DNA of 64,000 nt, from assembly GCF_004360225.1 (NCBI RefSeq), contig NZ_SNUA01000010.1, positions 62,001-126,000 of the forward strand. The letters run 5' to 3'. The stretch's first letter is position 1. Every line of letters begins with the position of its first letter. A program made the position numbers and the translations under genes. The notes beneath the pieces are model-generated. The model ran no database searches. It had not been told where the DNA came from and saw nothing but the letters and a program-made list of their open reading frames with translations. This document shows positions 29,383-36,994 of this stretch, piece by piece. The stretch comes from Alcanivorax sp. 24. GTDB taxonomy: Bacteria > Pseudomonadota > Gammaproteobacteria > Pseudomonadales > Alcanivoracaceae.

Positions 29383-29709
29383 TCAGCGGCCAGCCCAATG
29401 CGTTTCGGCCCAGCGGTTGAGCGCCAGCAGCGTGGTCCCCAACTCCTCGCCGGCCTGGCTGAGACGATAACCGGTTCCGTCTTCCCGTTGAACCAGGCCC
29501 GACTCGCGCAGGATTTTCAATCGATCGTTCAGGACCGTGGGCGACACCTGGTCGCAACGTTGACGCAAGGCTCTGAAGGACAGCGGCGAATCGCGCAACT
29601 CCCACAAAATACGGAGCGTCCAGCGCTGCCCGAGAATATCCAGCAACACCATGATCGGGCGGCCGGTGGTCGATCCCCGGACCGGTTGGTTGACGGTCTT
29701 CTTGGTCAT
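29383..29709 (-). CDS. HxlR family winged-helix transcriptional regulator
   Basis: 108 residues with the HxlR signature: VLLDILGQRWTLRILWELRDSPLSFRALRQRCDQVSPTVLNDRLKILRESGLVQRED, then YRLSQAGEELGTTLLALNRWAE. The N-terminal cysteine used by redox-sensing relatives such as HypR or YodB is not present at the usual site. It is divergent from a carboxymuconolactone-decarboxylase-like gene; two identical GCTAC-N7-GTAGC inverted repeats lie between them and are its likely operators. Confidence 0.92.
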   Translation of the reverse strand: MTKKTVNQPVRGSTTGRPIMVLLDILGQRWTLRILWELRDSPLSFRALRQRCDQVSPTVLNDRLKILRESGLVQREDGTGYRLSQAGEELGTTLLALNRWAETHWAGR

Positions 29710-29736
29710 GGCGATTCCTTGTTGAAGGACTTGACT

Positions 29737-29785
29737 GCTACATAAAAAGTAGCGGAGACTGAGTCTGTGCTACACATATTGTAGC
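29737..29785. promoter_or_regulatory. Tandem operators for the HxlR regulator
   Basis: GCTAC (29737-29741) N7 GTAGC (29749-29753) and GCTAC (29769-29773) N7 GTAGC (29781-29785) are two copies of the same inverted repeat with AT-rich centres. Their centres are 32 bp apart, close to three helical turns, so dimers would sit on one face. They fill the 91-bp gap between divergent hxlR-type and CMD genes, as expected for autoregulated HxlR repressors. Confidence 0.75.
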
Positions 29786-29800
29786 GACCAGGAGACGACA

Positions 29801-30379
29801 ATGACACATGACTTGATGCCCCTTTCGGGACCGCCATTCGACAGCGAGACTCAGGCCATACTGGACAAATACTACCCGCAGCGGGACGGCGTGGTGTTGA
29901 GCCTGTTCCGGGTTTTCGCCCGCAGTCCCCGTCTGTTACGCAAACTCGGCGCGGCGGGACTGCTGGATGAGGCCAGCCCGTTACCTTTACGTCATCGGGA
30001 GATTGTGATCTTGCGTACCACCGCGCGCCATGGGTGCGAGTACGAGTGGGGCGTGCACGCCAGGGTTTTCGCCAAGGCCGCGGGGCTGGATGAGGCGCAG
30101 CTGATCGCTACCCGGCACGGGGTGGCGGAGGCTCCATGTTGGACCGAGGTGGAACAAGCCCTGATCCGGGTGGTTGATGAACTGCTTGGTGGCGGTGATT
30201 TGAGCGAGGAAGCGCACTCGTTGTTCGCCCGGCACTGGGAAACGGAACAGCAACTGGAAGTGCTGGCGTTGTGCGGGTTCTATTCCACCGTCAGTTTCAT
30301 CGCTAACACCGCCCGACTGGCGCCGGAGCCCTGGGCGCGGCGTTTTCCCGATGCCGGTGAAGCCGACGCGCCGGCCTGA
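29801..30379 (+). CDS. Carboxymuconolactone decarboxylase family protein
   Basis: 192 residues of the CMD/AhpD-like family. The block LRHREIVILRTTARHGCEYEWGVHARVFAKAAGL carries the C-x-Y-x-W-x-x-H motif of this family in place of the AhpD CxxC. Members act as decarboxylases, peroxidase-like proteins or of unknown role. It is preceded by AGGAGA and divergent from an HxlR-type regulator that probably represses it. The substrate is unknown; induction by an electrophile or quinone would fit the HxlR pairing. Confidence 0.88.
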   Translation: MTHDLMPLSGPPFDSETQAILDKYYPQRDGVVLSLFRVFARSPRLLRKLGAAGLLDEASPLPLRHREIVILRTTARHGCEYEWGVHARVFAKAAGLDEAQLIATRHGVAEAPCWTEVEQALIRVVDELLGGGDLSEEAHSLFARHWETEQQLEVLALCGFYSTVSFIANTARLAPEPWARRFPDAGEADAPA

Positions 30380-30492
30380 CTCTCTTTCACCATGCCGGAA
30401 GCGGGCCGGTTGAGGAGAGTGATACGCAGACAGTGGTGGATTCTATTTCTATGGTGAGAACGGAGCTGGTGTTTCGCTGAAGAAAAACGGCC

Positions 30493-31371
30493 TCAGATTC
30501 GGATGGCGGCGAAGCGTTCCCGCAGCCATTTGGCCGCTGGACCACAGGGGCGCTGTTTGTGCCAGACCAGCTCCACCGCCACCGGCAGATCAAAATCGTC
30601 GAACTGCAGTTCCGGGATCGCCAGATCCGCCGCCACCGGTGACGCCTTGATCACATGGCTGGAGACAAAGGCCCAGCCGATACCCTGACGCACCAGTTGC
30701 AGGATCACCCAGTGGCTTTCCACCCACCACACTTCCGGTGCCACTCGTAAACGCTGTTTCTCGGGGCCGTCGTTACGCGCGGCCACCAGAATCTGGCGAT
30801 GGCGTTTCAGATCCTCCCAGTCCACCCGTACGTTGGCCAAAGGGTGTTGTTTACCGCAGACCATTTTGATCGGCACCCAGCCAAGGGTTTGGAAGCCCAG
30901 CTCGGTGGGCAGAATTTCCTGACGCCACATCACACCGATGTCGGCCTGGCCGGTCAGTACCAGACGGCTGACGTCCTCCATCATCGGGAACAGCAGCTCC
31001 AGTTCCACATGGGGGAAGTGCCGGGCGAATTCGGCGAACACCTCGGCCATGGCCTGCTCTGGATAAATCTCGTCGATCGCCACCACCAGCCGCTGTTCCA
31101 CATGAGCTTCGAAACTGCGAGCCACACCGATCAGGTGTTCGCGCCGGTCGAGGATCACCCGGGCCTCCAGCAGCAGCCGTTCCCCGGCCGGGGTCAGGGA
31201 GGGGCTGCGCCCGGCGCGGCTGAACAGCGCCAGCCCCAGATCCTCTTCCAGGTTGGAAATCTGGGTGCTGACGGCGGATTGGGCCTTGCGCAGTCGCCGG
31301 GCGGCGGCGGAGAACGAGCCGGTCTCGGCGGCGACGACGAAGGCCTGAAGCTGGTCCAGAGAAACACTCAT
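30493..31371 (-). CDS. LysR family transcriptional regulator (AceR-like context)
   Basis: 292 residues. The N-terminal LysR helix-turn-helix is textbook: VSLDQLQAFVVAAETGSFSAAARRLRKAQSAVSTQISNLEEDLGLALFSR. A periplasmic-binding-protein-like effector domain follows. It is divergent from a PACE efflux gene with 89 bp between, the arrangement of the aceR-aceI pair in Acinetobacter, where AceR activates aceI in response to biocides or short diamines. A palindrome at 31374-31388 lies just ahead of its start codon. The effector here is unknown. Confidence 0.92.
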   Translation of the reverse strand: MSVSLDQLQAFVVAAETGSFSAAARRLRKAQSAVSTQISNLEEDLGLALFSRAGRSPSLTPAGERLLLEARVILDRREHLIGVARSFEAHVEQRLVVAIDEIYPEQAMAEVFAEFARHFPHVELELLFPMMEDVSRLVLTGQADIGVMWRQEILPTELGFQTLGWVPIKMVCGKQHPLANVRVDWEDLKRHRQILVAARNDGPEKQRLRVAPEVWWVESHWVILQLVRQGIGWAFVSSHVIKASPVAADLAIPELQFDDFDLPVAVELVWHKQRPCGPAAKWLRERFAAIRI

Positions 31372-31373
31372 CT

Positions 31374-31388
31374 ATCTGAAATTTAGAT
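31374..31388. promoter_or_regulatory. LysR-type palindrome between regulator and PACE gene
   Basis: ATCTGAAATTTAGAT is a 15-bp near-perfect palindrome of the T-N11-A type, three bases upstream of the LysR start and 73 bp upstream of the PACE start. A further partial match, ATAGAT, occurs at about 31420. The location suits an autoregulatory recognition site. Confidence 0.5.
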
Positions 31389-31460
31389 GGCAACTAACTT
31401 TATTAATGCGATATTGAAGATAGATTAGGCGCACGTCAAATCATCAAGGAGTGCTCCATC

Positions 31461-31898
31461 ATGGCATTGCGTACGGCTCAGGACCGGGTTCGTCACGCGG
31501 TTCTGTTCGAGGTCATCGGGTTGGCCATCATGATCCCGGTCGGCGCTTACCTGTTCCAGTTGCCGGCTGCCCACATGGGCGTGTTGGGAGTGGCCGGTGC
31601 CACCATCGCCACCGTGTGGAATTTCGTATTCAACCTGGGATTCGACCACGCCATGTTCCGTTGGCTGGGCCATACCAGGAAAACCCTGCGCATGCGGGTA
31701 GGGCATGCGCTGCTGTTCGAAGGTGGCTTGCTGGTAATGCTGCTGCCGATGGTGGCTTGGTATCTGGGGATCGGTTTGATGCAGGCGCTGATGATGGACC
31801 TCGCCATGGTGCTGTTCTATCTGTTCTATGCCTTCGGTTTCAACTGGGCCTATGACCGGGTGTTTCCGGTGGCGCCGATGGCGCAAGCGGCGATTTGA
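31461..31898 (+). CDS. PACE family efflux transporter (chlorhexidine/diamine type)
   Basis: 145 residues with four membrane helices in two bacterial-transmembrane-pair repeats. Repeat 1: RVRHAVLFEVIGLAIMIPVG, then WNFVFNLGFDHAMF. Repeat 2: RVGHALLFEGGLLVMLLPMV, then YAFGFNWAYDRVFP. These RxxHAxxFE and WNxxFNxxFD blocks define the family, whose members export chlorhexidine, acriflavine and natural diamines such as cadaverine using protons. AAGGAG precedes the ATG. Confidence 0.95.
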   Translation: MALRTAQDRVRHAVLFEVIGLAIMIPVGAYLFQLPAAHMGVLGVAGATIATVWNFVFNLGFDHAMFRWLGHTRKTLRMRVGHALLFEGGLLVMLLPMVAWYLGIGLMQALMMDLAMVLFYLFYAFGFNWAYDRVFPVAPMAQAAI

Positions 31899-32267
31899 AG
31901 ACGGCCCGCTGATTATCCAAAAGTCAGGTCGGCGGGAGCCGCTCATGCATCATGCTGGTGCATGAGCGGCTCCTGTATTAACATGGACGCCGTCAAATCC
32001 TGAACGAACGGATTCTCCCTCATGAATGTGATCGCAACTCCCGTCGCTGTAGCTGTCCGGTTCCCCGGCGACCGCGTACGCGATCATGGCATGTCCCCAC
32101 CGGTTTCCTCCGTCGTCACGGCGGTTCGGACATCCGTTGCCGTGGTACGCCAAGTCGTTCGCGGCTGATACCGCTGATTTACCTCCCTGACCTGCTTTAA
32201 CGGCTTCGCCGCCCGGTTTCCGCGGCGTCAGGTCGGGGTCCGTTCGTATTCGATGGATGAGTGTTTC
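31899..32267. other. 369-bp gap with a strong stem-loop
   Basis: After the PACE gene, GGAGCCGCTCATGCA (31935-31949) and its exact complement at 31959-31973 form a 15-bp stem with a 9-base loop; no long T-run follows, but it probably ends the transcript or is REP-like. The rest (31980-32267) shows no gene; a CCTGAC/GTCAGG pair flanks a GC-rich segment near 32190-32236, and I could not match it to a riboswitch class. Confidence 0.45.
31935..31973. terminator. Long perfect stem-loop after the PACE gene
   Basis: 15-bp perfect inverted repeat with a 9-nt loop located 36 bp after the PACE stop codon. It lacks a clear T-run on the plus strand (TGTATT follows), so function as an intrinsic terminator is probable but not certain. 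Confidence 0.5.
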
Positions 32268-33134
32268 ATGAAAACGGAAAATAACTTCTGGGCGGCCCAG
32301 GGCGCCATGGCCACGTTCGTGTTGCTGTGGGGCAGTGCCGCCATCGTCACTCGTTGGGGGTTGGACCACGGCTCGGTTCTTGCCCTCTTGATTTTGCGTT
32401 TTGCTCTGGCGCTGGGCGTCTTGCTGCTGATCCGGGGTGGGCGCTTGCTGCCTCCTCGAGGACAGCGTCTGCCCGTGGCTGGCGTCGGCTTGTTGCTGAT
32501 TGGTTTTTATACCCTGTGTTACTTCCTGGCTTTGGAGTATGAGGTCACACCGGGACTATTGGCCACGGTGCTGGGGGCTCAGCCGATCCTTACTCTGGTT
32601 CTCACCGAGCGGCGTTTTTCTCCGTGGCGTCTGGCCGGGCTGCTGCTGGCTTTGCTGGGGCTGACACTGGTGGTCTACCAGAGTCTGGTGTTGGCCAGGT
32701 TGTCCTGGACCGGTATGGCGTTTGCCATGGGTGCCTTGCTTTGTGTCACCGTGGGCGCGCTTTGGCAGAAACGTATCGCGCTGCCGCCGAGTGAGGTGCT
32801 GCCATTACAGTACGCGGTGACTCTTGTGTTGTGCGTGTTGCTGATCCCGTTCCAGCCCTTTCATTGGCAATGGAGTGTGGGGTTCCTGGTGCCGGTGGTC
32901 TGGATGGGGCTGGGCGTCTCGGTGGCGGCGCAGTTGCTGCTTTATCGAATGATTCGCTCCGGTAATCTGGTTAATGTGACCAGCCTGTTCTACCTGGTTC
33001 CGGTGGTGACGGTAGTGCTGGATTACCTGGTGTTCGGCAACGCTTTGTCGGTTATGTCGTTGGCCGGGATGATCGCGATCCTGGCCGGGCTGGCGGTGGT
33101 GCATGGCCGGCGGGAGCGGGTGCCCACCGAGTAG
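32268..33134 (+). CDS. EamA/DMT family exporter
   Basis: 288 residues from ATG 32268 (MKTENNFWAAQGAMATFVLLWGSAAIVTRWGLDHGS), chosen because GGATGAG is suitably placed; an ATG at 32253 is in frame. There are ten predicted membrane helices in two EamA repeats. The first repeat has the usual FVLLWGSAAIVTRWGL opening. It is not closely related by eye to the other EamA protein in this window (28485-29339). The substrate is unknown. Confidence 0.9.
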   Translation: MKTENNFWAAQGAMATFVLLWGSAAIVTRWGLDHGSVLALLILRFALALGVLLLIRGGRLLPPRGQRLPVAGVGLLLIGFYTLCYFLALEYEVTPGLLATVLGAQPILTLVLTERRFSPWRLAGLLLALLGLTLVVYQSLVLARLSWTGMAFAMGALLCVTVGALWQKRIALPPSEVLPLQYAVTLVLCVLLIPFQPFHWQWSVGFLVPVVWMGLGVSVAAQLLLYRMIRSGNLVNVTSLFYLVPVVTVVLDYLVFGNALSVMSLAGMIAILAGLAVVHGRRERVPTE

Positions 33135-33235
33135 CAAGGTGAGAAAGCCATAATCCCGAAAAAAGAAGAACGGAGGGAAGCGGTCCCGGCGGTTTATGCC
33201 GGGCGCTTTCCTCTTATACTGTTGGTTCGCTTGTG

Positions 33236-33865
33236 TCATCCAGGGCGACGTACGGCTCGCAGTTTTCCGCTGCCACCGCCACCGCAGAAGAAACGCTCCC
33301 GGCCATCGGATTCGAGCCCTGATACGCCCATTCCGGCCGGCATCTCAATGCGTTCCAGAAGTTCTCCGCTGGTGGCGTCGATACGTCGTAGTTCACTTTC
33401 ATCGTTTTCCCAAGTGCCGTGCCACAACTCGCCTTCCACCCAGGTTACTCCGGTGACGAAGCGGTTGGACTCAAGAGTACGTAGAATCGCCCCGGTTTCC
33501 GGATCGACCTGATGGATCTTGCGACTGCGATGCTGTCCAACCCAGAGTACGCCTTCGCCCCAGGCGAGACCCGAGTTGCCGCCTTCGGGCGCGGGGAGTG
33601 TGGCGATGACCGTGCCACTTCGCGGGTCGATCTTCTGTATCCGGTCGCCGCTGATCTGAAACAAATATTGCCCGTCGAAAGCGGTTCCCGCATCCGCGGG
33701 GACGTTCAATGAGCGCACGGTTTCAGCGCTCTCGGGATCCAAGGAGGTGAGCGTCTCCCCGGTGGCAAGCCAGACGTGCCGGCCGTCGAAGGACACGCCG
33801 TGGACGGCGTTGATGTCGGGGAAAGGTCCGTATTCACGGAGCAGATCGGCTGCTGATGTCTTCAT
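33236..33865 (-). CDS. Beta-propeller (YncE/glutamine-cyclotransferase-like) cytoplasmic protein
   Basis: 209 residues without a signal peptide. Repeating blocks suggest propeller blades: VSFDGRHVWLATGETLTSLDPESAETV, TAFDGQYLFQISGDRIQKIDPRSGTVI, LAWGEGVLWVGQHRSRKIHQVDPETGAIL, VTWVEGELWHGTWENDESELRRIDATSGELL. It is short for a closed propeller (about five blades). AGGA precedes the ATG. It lies 36 bp downstream of a winged-helix regulator on the same strand, which is divergent from a DUF899 gene; the three may form one regulatory unit. Function is unknown. Confidence 0.75.
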   Translation of the reverse strand: MKTSAADLLREYGPFPDINAVHGVSFDGRHVWLATGETLTSLDPESAETVRSLNVPADAGTAFDGQYLFQISGDRIQKIDPRSGTVIATLPAPEGGNSGLAWGEGVLWVGQHRSRKIHQVDPETGAILRTLESNRFVTGVTWVEGELWHGTWENDESELRRIDATSGELLERIEMPAGMGVSGLESDGRERFFCGGGGSGKLRAVRRPG

Positions 33866-33901
33866 GAGGTTGTCCTCGTTGCTACACTAGGTGTTTTCAT
33901 C

Positions 33902-35122
33902 CTAGCCACCCGGCAGCGGGGCAGGGAGTAACAACGTTGTCGTGAATCCGGGAATCGGAGGAAGCAGCCAGCGGCGAGCGCGGCCTTGACCAAAACATTG
34001 CACCTTTTCCGCCCGAGCCAGCGATTCCAACGCTCTTTGCACGGTACGTTGACTGGCGCCCAATGCCAGCGCCAGAGCCGAACTGGACCAGGCCTCGCCG
34101 TCGGCAAGCAGGGCCAGCATGGCGGCGTGTTTTCCGTCCACCGGAGGGGCGAGCACGGCCACCTCCATGCCGGGCCCGGGAGCCAGGGTGAAACCCCGGT
34201 GGGTTGCTTTTATGCCGACGTGGCCTCGCAGGTGCTGACGCAGGCGCCCGATTTCCACCCGCAGCCGGGCGCGGTGGGAATCGTCGGCGAAGCGGGTTCG
34301 GAATACCCTTTCAATGAGGGCGTCTCTGGATACGTCTTGCGGCCAGGCCTCGGCCAGCATGCGGGCCAGCGCGAGCAGTACCGGGCGTCCCATGAGCGGA
34401 ACCGTGATGCGACCGCGACGGACCAGATGCCGGCATTCATCCACGATCAGCGTGTCGGAAGCGAACAGCGTTTCCACTTCCTCCAGCAGTAGAGTTCGTT
34501 GCCGGCCTGCATGAATCAATCGCGCCGCTGGCACCGTCAGCGTGATCGCGACCTGTTCCACCTCCGCGATCAGAGCTGGAATGCCGCTTTGGCGTGCCGC
34601 CTTGTCGGCACGGACAAAAGCGGCTCGGGCCCGCCGTGTTCGCAGACGACGCAGGGCGATGCCGGCGATCACCAATTCATGGGCGGCTTGTAAGGGAGGA
34701 GGGTAGAACGAGGCGTCGATTCCGGACAGTCCCAGCTCCGCGTCGTCAAGACGGCCAAGCAGCAGTTGGCGCCGGATTCGGATATGTCGGGCATGGGCGG
34801 CGTTGATCCGCTCGCCGTGCTTTTTCAGCGTTGATCTTGCCAACTCAAGAGGCTGCTCGGACCAACCCAGATCGCGTGACGCCAGCGCGACCTCGGCTTG
34901 GGCGACGATGCAGCGGGCCCGAGCCAGAGCCTCTTTTTTTCCGAAGGCCCGAGCCGCGTCTTTCAGCAGAGCACCGGCCCGAGTCAAGTCCCCGAGTTGC
35001 GCCAGCGCAATGCCGCGCATGGCCAGCGCGGCGGCGTCATCACGCAGGGCGACCTGGTTGAGCGCGGCCAGCGGATCGCCCGCCGCGAGAGCACGAGCCG
35101 CCGCCGTGATCAATGAATCCAT
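33902..35122 (-). CDS. Winged-helix/HTH transcriptional regulator, DUF899-associated
   Basis: 406 residues from ATG 35122 (MDSLITAAARALAAGDPLAAL). The first 250 residues are alpha-helical and TPR-like (repeated ALAQLGDLTRAGALLKDAARAFG, RRQLLLGRLDDAELGL). A winged-helix segment follows (SRDALIERVFRTRFADDSHRARLRVEIGRLRQHL, resembling OmpR/SARP-type DNA-binding domains), then a second small HTH (SSSALALALGASQRTVQRALESLARAEKVQ). I recognise no named family. It probably controls the divergent DUF899 gene 88 bp away, and is likely co-transcribed with the beta-propeller gene downstream. Confidence 0.75.
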   Translation of the reverse strand: MDSLITAAARALAAGDPLAALNQVALRDDAAALAMRGIALAQLGDLTRAGALLKDAARAFGKKEALARARCIVAQAEVALASRDLGWSEQPLELARSTLKKHGERINAAHARHIRIRRQLLLGRLDDAELGLSGIDASFYPPPLQAAHELVIAGIALRRLRTRRARAAFVRADKAARQSGIPALIAEVEQVAITLTVPAARLIHAGRQRTLLLEEVETLFASDTLIVDECRHLVRRGRITVPLMGRPVLLALARMLAEAWPQDVSRDALIERVFRTRFADDSHRARLRVEIGRLRQHLRGHVGIKATHRGFTLAPGPGMEVAVLAPPVDGKHAAMLALLADGEAWSSSALALALGASQRTVQRALESLARAEKVQCFGQGRARRWLLPPIPGFTTTLLLPAPLPGG

Positions 35123-35210
35123 CGGAATCCCGCCATCTTTGTTACTCACGCTGCCCGCTGGTTGATACCTAGCATAGCCCATGACCAACAATCACTTGGA
35201 GGGCATCATC

Positions 35211-35987
35211 ATGACAAGCCACGTTATTGGAACCCATGAAGAATGGTTGAAGGCGCGGTTACAACTGTTGCGGGAGGAAAAGGAACTGACACGGCGCGGC
35301 GATGAGTTGGCACGGCGGCGGCAGGCTCTGCCTTGGGTGCCGGTGGACAAGAGCTATGTGTTTGAAACCGATAGGGGCAATGCTTCCCTGGCCGATCTGT
35401 TCGAGGGGCGATCCCAACTGCTGATCTACCATTTCATGTTCGGCCCCGATTGGAAGGCGGGGTGTCCATCCTGTTCGATGATCGCTGATGGCTTCAATGG
35501 TTTCGTCACGCATTTGGCGCGGCACGATGTCATGTTGTGGGCCGTCTCCCGGGCACCATTACAGAAGCTGTGCTCTTTCAAGCAGCGTATGGGTTGGGAT
35601 TTTTCCTGGGCCTCTTCGCAACACAGCGATTTCAATTTCGACTTTTCCGCCTCGTACACCAAACAGCAACAAAGCGAAGGCATTGAATATAACTTCCATC
35701 GCGAACCGGAACGGCCCTGGCGCGCGAATAAGGAAGGTGGCGGCGAGGAAGCGGAAGCCACGTTCGCGGCTATGTGTGGCGTGGATGCACCGACCTTTGA
35801 ACGGGATCGGCCGGGCATGAGCGCCTTTATACTCGAAGACGGCGTGGTCTATCACACCTACTCCACTTACGCCCGCGGCCTCGATGGCCTTTGGGGAGCT
35901 TACCAATGGCTTGACCGGGCTCCCAAAGGGCGCAACGAAAGCGGTGGTGTCTGGTGGCGGCACCGTGACGCCTATGAGCCTGTGTAG
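35211..35987 (+). CDS. DUF899 family thioredoxin-fold protein
   Basis: 258 residues from ATG 35211, preceded by GGAGGG. DUF899 features are present: the helical EEWLKARLQLLREEKELTRRGDELARRRQALPWVPVDK opening, the YHFMFGPDWKAGC85PSC88SMIADGF motif with a CPSC thioredoxin-like site, then SRAPLQKLCSFKQRMGWDFSWASS, and a C-terminal YHTYSTYARGLDGLWGAYQWLDRAPKGR. Redox activity is likely but no substrate is known. It is divergent from the regulator at 33902-35122, and a small membrane protein gene follows 28 bp later. Confidence 0.92.
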   Translation: MTSHVIGTHEEWLKARLQLLREEKELTRRGDELARRRQALPWVPVDKSYVFETDRGNASLADLFEGRSQLLIYHFMFGPDWKAGCPSCSMIADGFNGFVTHLARHDVMLWAVSRAPLQKLCSFKQRMGWDFSWASSQHSDFNFDFSASYTKQQQSEGIEYNFHREPERPWRANKEGGGEEAEATFAAMCGVDAPTFERDRPGMSAFILEDGVVYHTYSTYARGLDGLWGAYQWLDRAPKGRNESGGVWWRHRDAYEPV

Positions 35988-36015
35988 ATAACCGGCTGGC
36001 ATGGGAGAAACAGCG

Positions 36016-36234
36016 ATGAATAATGGAGCTGAAAGGCGGCCCACTTCCGGTGTGGCCGGCTTTCTCGCCTTCGCGGCCACCCCTCTGTGTATCATGATGG
36101 CATTGATGACCGGGCTGGCCGGCTCTCATCATTCGGCGCATGACTTGTCCTGGTTGACGGGAATGGCGGCGATGTATGTTCTGATGGGCGTGCTGCACTC
36201 GGCGCCCTGGCTGGACCGGTTGTCTCGTTGGTGA
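36016..36234 (+). CDS. Small two-helix membrane protein
   Basis: 72 residues from ATG 36016 with GGGAGA upstream. Two hydrophobic segments are seen: GFLAFAATPLCIMMALMTGLAG and WLTGMAAMYVLMGVLHSAPWL, separated by SHHSAHDLS, a histidine-rich loop. It is in the same direction and 28 bp after the DUF899 gene, so it is likely co-expressed. I do not recognise a family. The histidine cluster might bind metal, but that is only a guess. Confidence 0.7.
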   Translation: MNNGAERRPTSGVAGFLAFAATPLCIMMALMTGLAGSHHSAHDLSWLTGMAAMYVLMGVLHSAPWLDRLSRW

Positions 36235-36273
36235 CGGCATGAAGTGGGTTCAAACCAAAAGTCTGAAAACGGC

Positions 36274-36294
36274 ATGCCGGACTTGATCCGGCAT
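36274..36294. terminator. Stem-loop after the DUF899 operon
   Basis: ATGCCGGA (36274-36281) and TCCGGCAT (36287-36294) form a perfect 8-bp stem around CTTGA, about 40 bp after the small membrane protein gene. There is no T-run; it may be a terminator of weak type or a short palindromic repeat. Confidence 0.4.
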
Positions 36295-36365
36295 CGCTCC
36301 ACGGCGGGATCATTCCGGCAGGAACAGGCAACAGTGCGGTATTGACCTGACATTGCTTTTTGTCG

Positions 36366-36396
36366 GATGTTGATAAACATCATTCGGTGACGAATG
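36366..36396. promoter_or_regulatory. Two adjacent 6-4-6 inverted repeats upstream of the molybdenum enzyme genes
   Basis: GATGTT-GATA-AACATC (36366-36381) is immediately followed by CATTCG-GTGA-CGAATG (36381-36396), sharing one base. The arms are perfect in both. They lie 128-158 bp upstream of the 2Fe-2S subunit start, a normal distance for regulator binding. No regulator gene is adjacent. Confidence 0.45.
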
Positions 36397-36523
36397 TCGC
36401 AAACAAGCCATGGAACCGTAGTGGCCGGATGCGTGTTTTTTTGCACGGCTCTTGATTTGCGGTATGAACTCAGGCCCTTATTCAGGGGCTGCCACGCCAA
36501 TTTGCAACGCGAAGGAGTTCGTC

Positions 36524-36994
36524 ATGACGCAACTGAAAATCAATGGCAAAACCAGGGACGTTGAGGTTCCCGAGGAGATGCCCCTGTTGTGGGTGTTGCG
36601 CGATGAACTCGGTATGACCGGTACAAAATTCGGTTGTGGCATGGCGTTATGTGGTGCCTGCACCGTGCACCTTGATGGCGCCCCCATTCGTTCATGCGTC
36701 ACACCGGCTTCCGCGGCGTCGGGGCGTGAAATTTCGACCATTGAGGGTATGGCATCCGACCGTGTCGGCCAGGTAGTGCAGCAGGCCTGGGTTGAGCACA
36801 ACGTGGCCCAGTGTGGCTATTGCCAGGCCGGGCAGATCATGACGGCGGTGGGGTTGCTTAAGAAGACGCCGGCGCCCACGGAAGAGCAGATTGATGGCGC
36901 CATGGGCGGCAATATTTGCCGTTGTGGCACCTACCCGCGTATTCGTGCCGCGATCAAGCAGGCGGCGGGCCGTCTGGCGCAAGGAGGCGAATAA
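36524..36994 (+). CDS. 2Fe-2S subunit of an isoquinoline 1-oxidoreductase-type molybdenum hydroxylase
   Basis: 156 residues from ATG 36524 with AAGGAG upstream. The first 2Fe-2S cluster is ligated by C38, C43, C46 and C58 ([14 protein letters not shown]...SC); the second by C97, C100, C132 and C134 ([18 protein letters not shown]). This is the IorA type of small subunit, which passes electrons from the Mo centre. Its TAA overlaps the ATG of the large subunit by one base. Substrate may be an N-heterocycle or aldehyde; the family alone does not decide. Confidence 0.93.
   Translation: MTQLKINGKTRDVEVPEEMPLLWVLRDELGMTGTKFGCGMALCGACTVHLDGAPIRSCVTPASAASGREISTIEGMASDRVGQVVQQAWVEHNVAQCGYCQAGQIMTAVGLLKKTPAPTEEQIDGAMGGNICRCGTYPRIRAAIKQAAGRLAQGGE

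Noticed and set aside
31980-32252. Riboswitch ahead of the EamA exporter
   Set aside because: The GC-rich inverted segment did not match guanidine, yybP-ykoY or other riboswitch consensus that I know.
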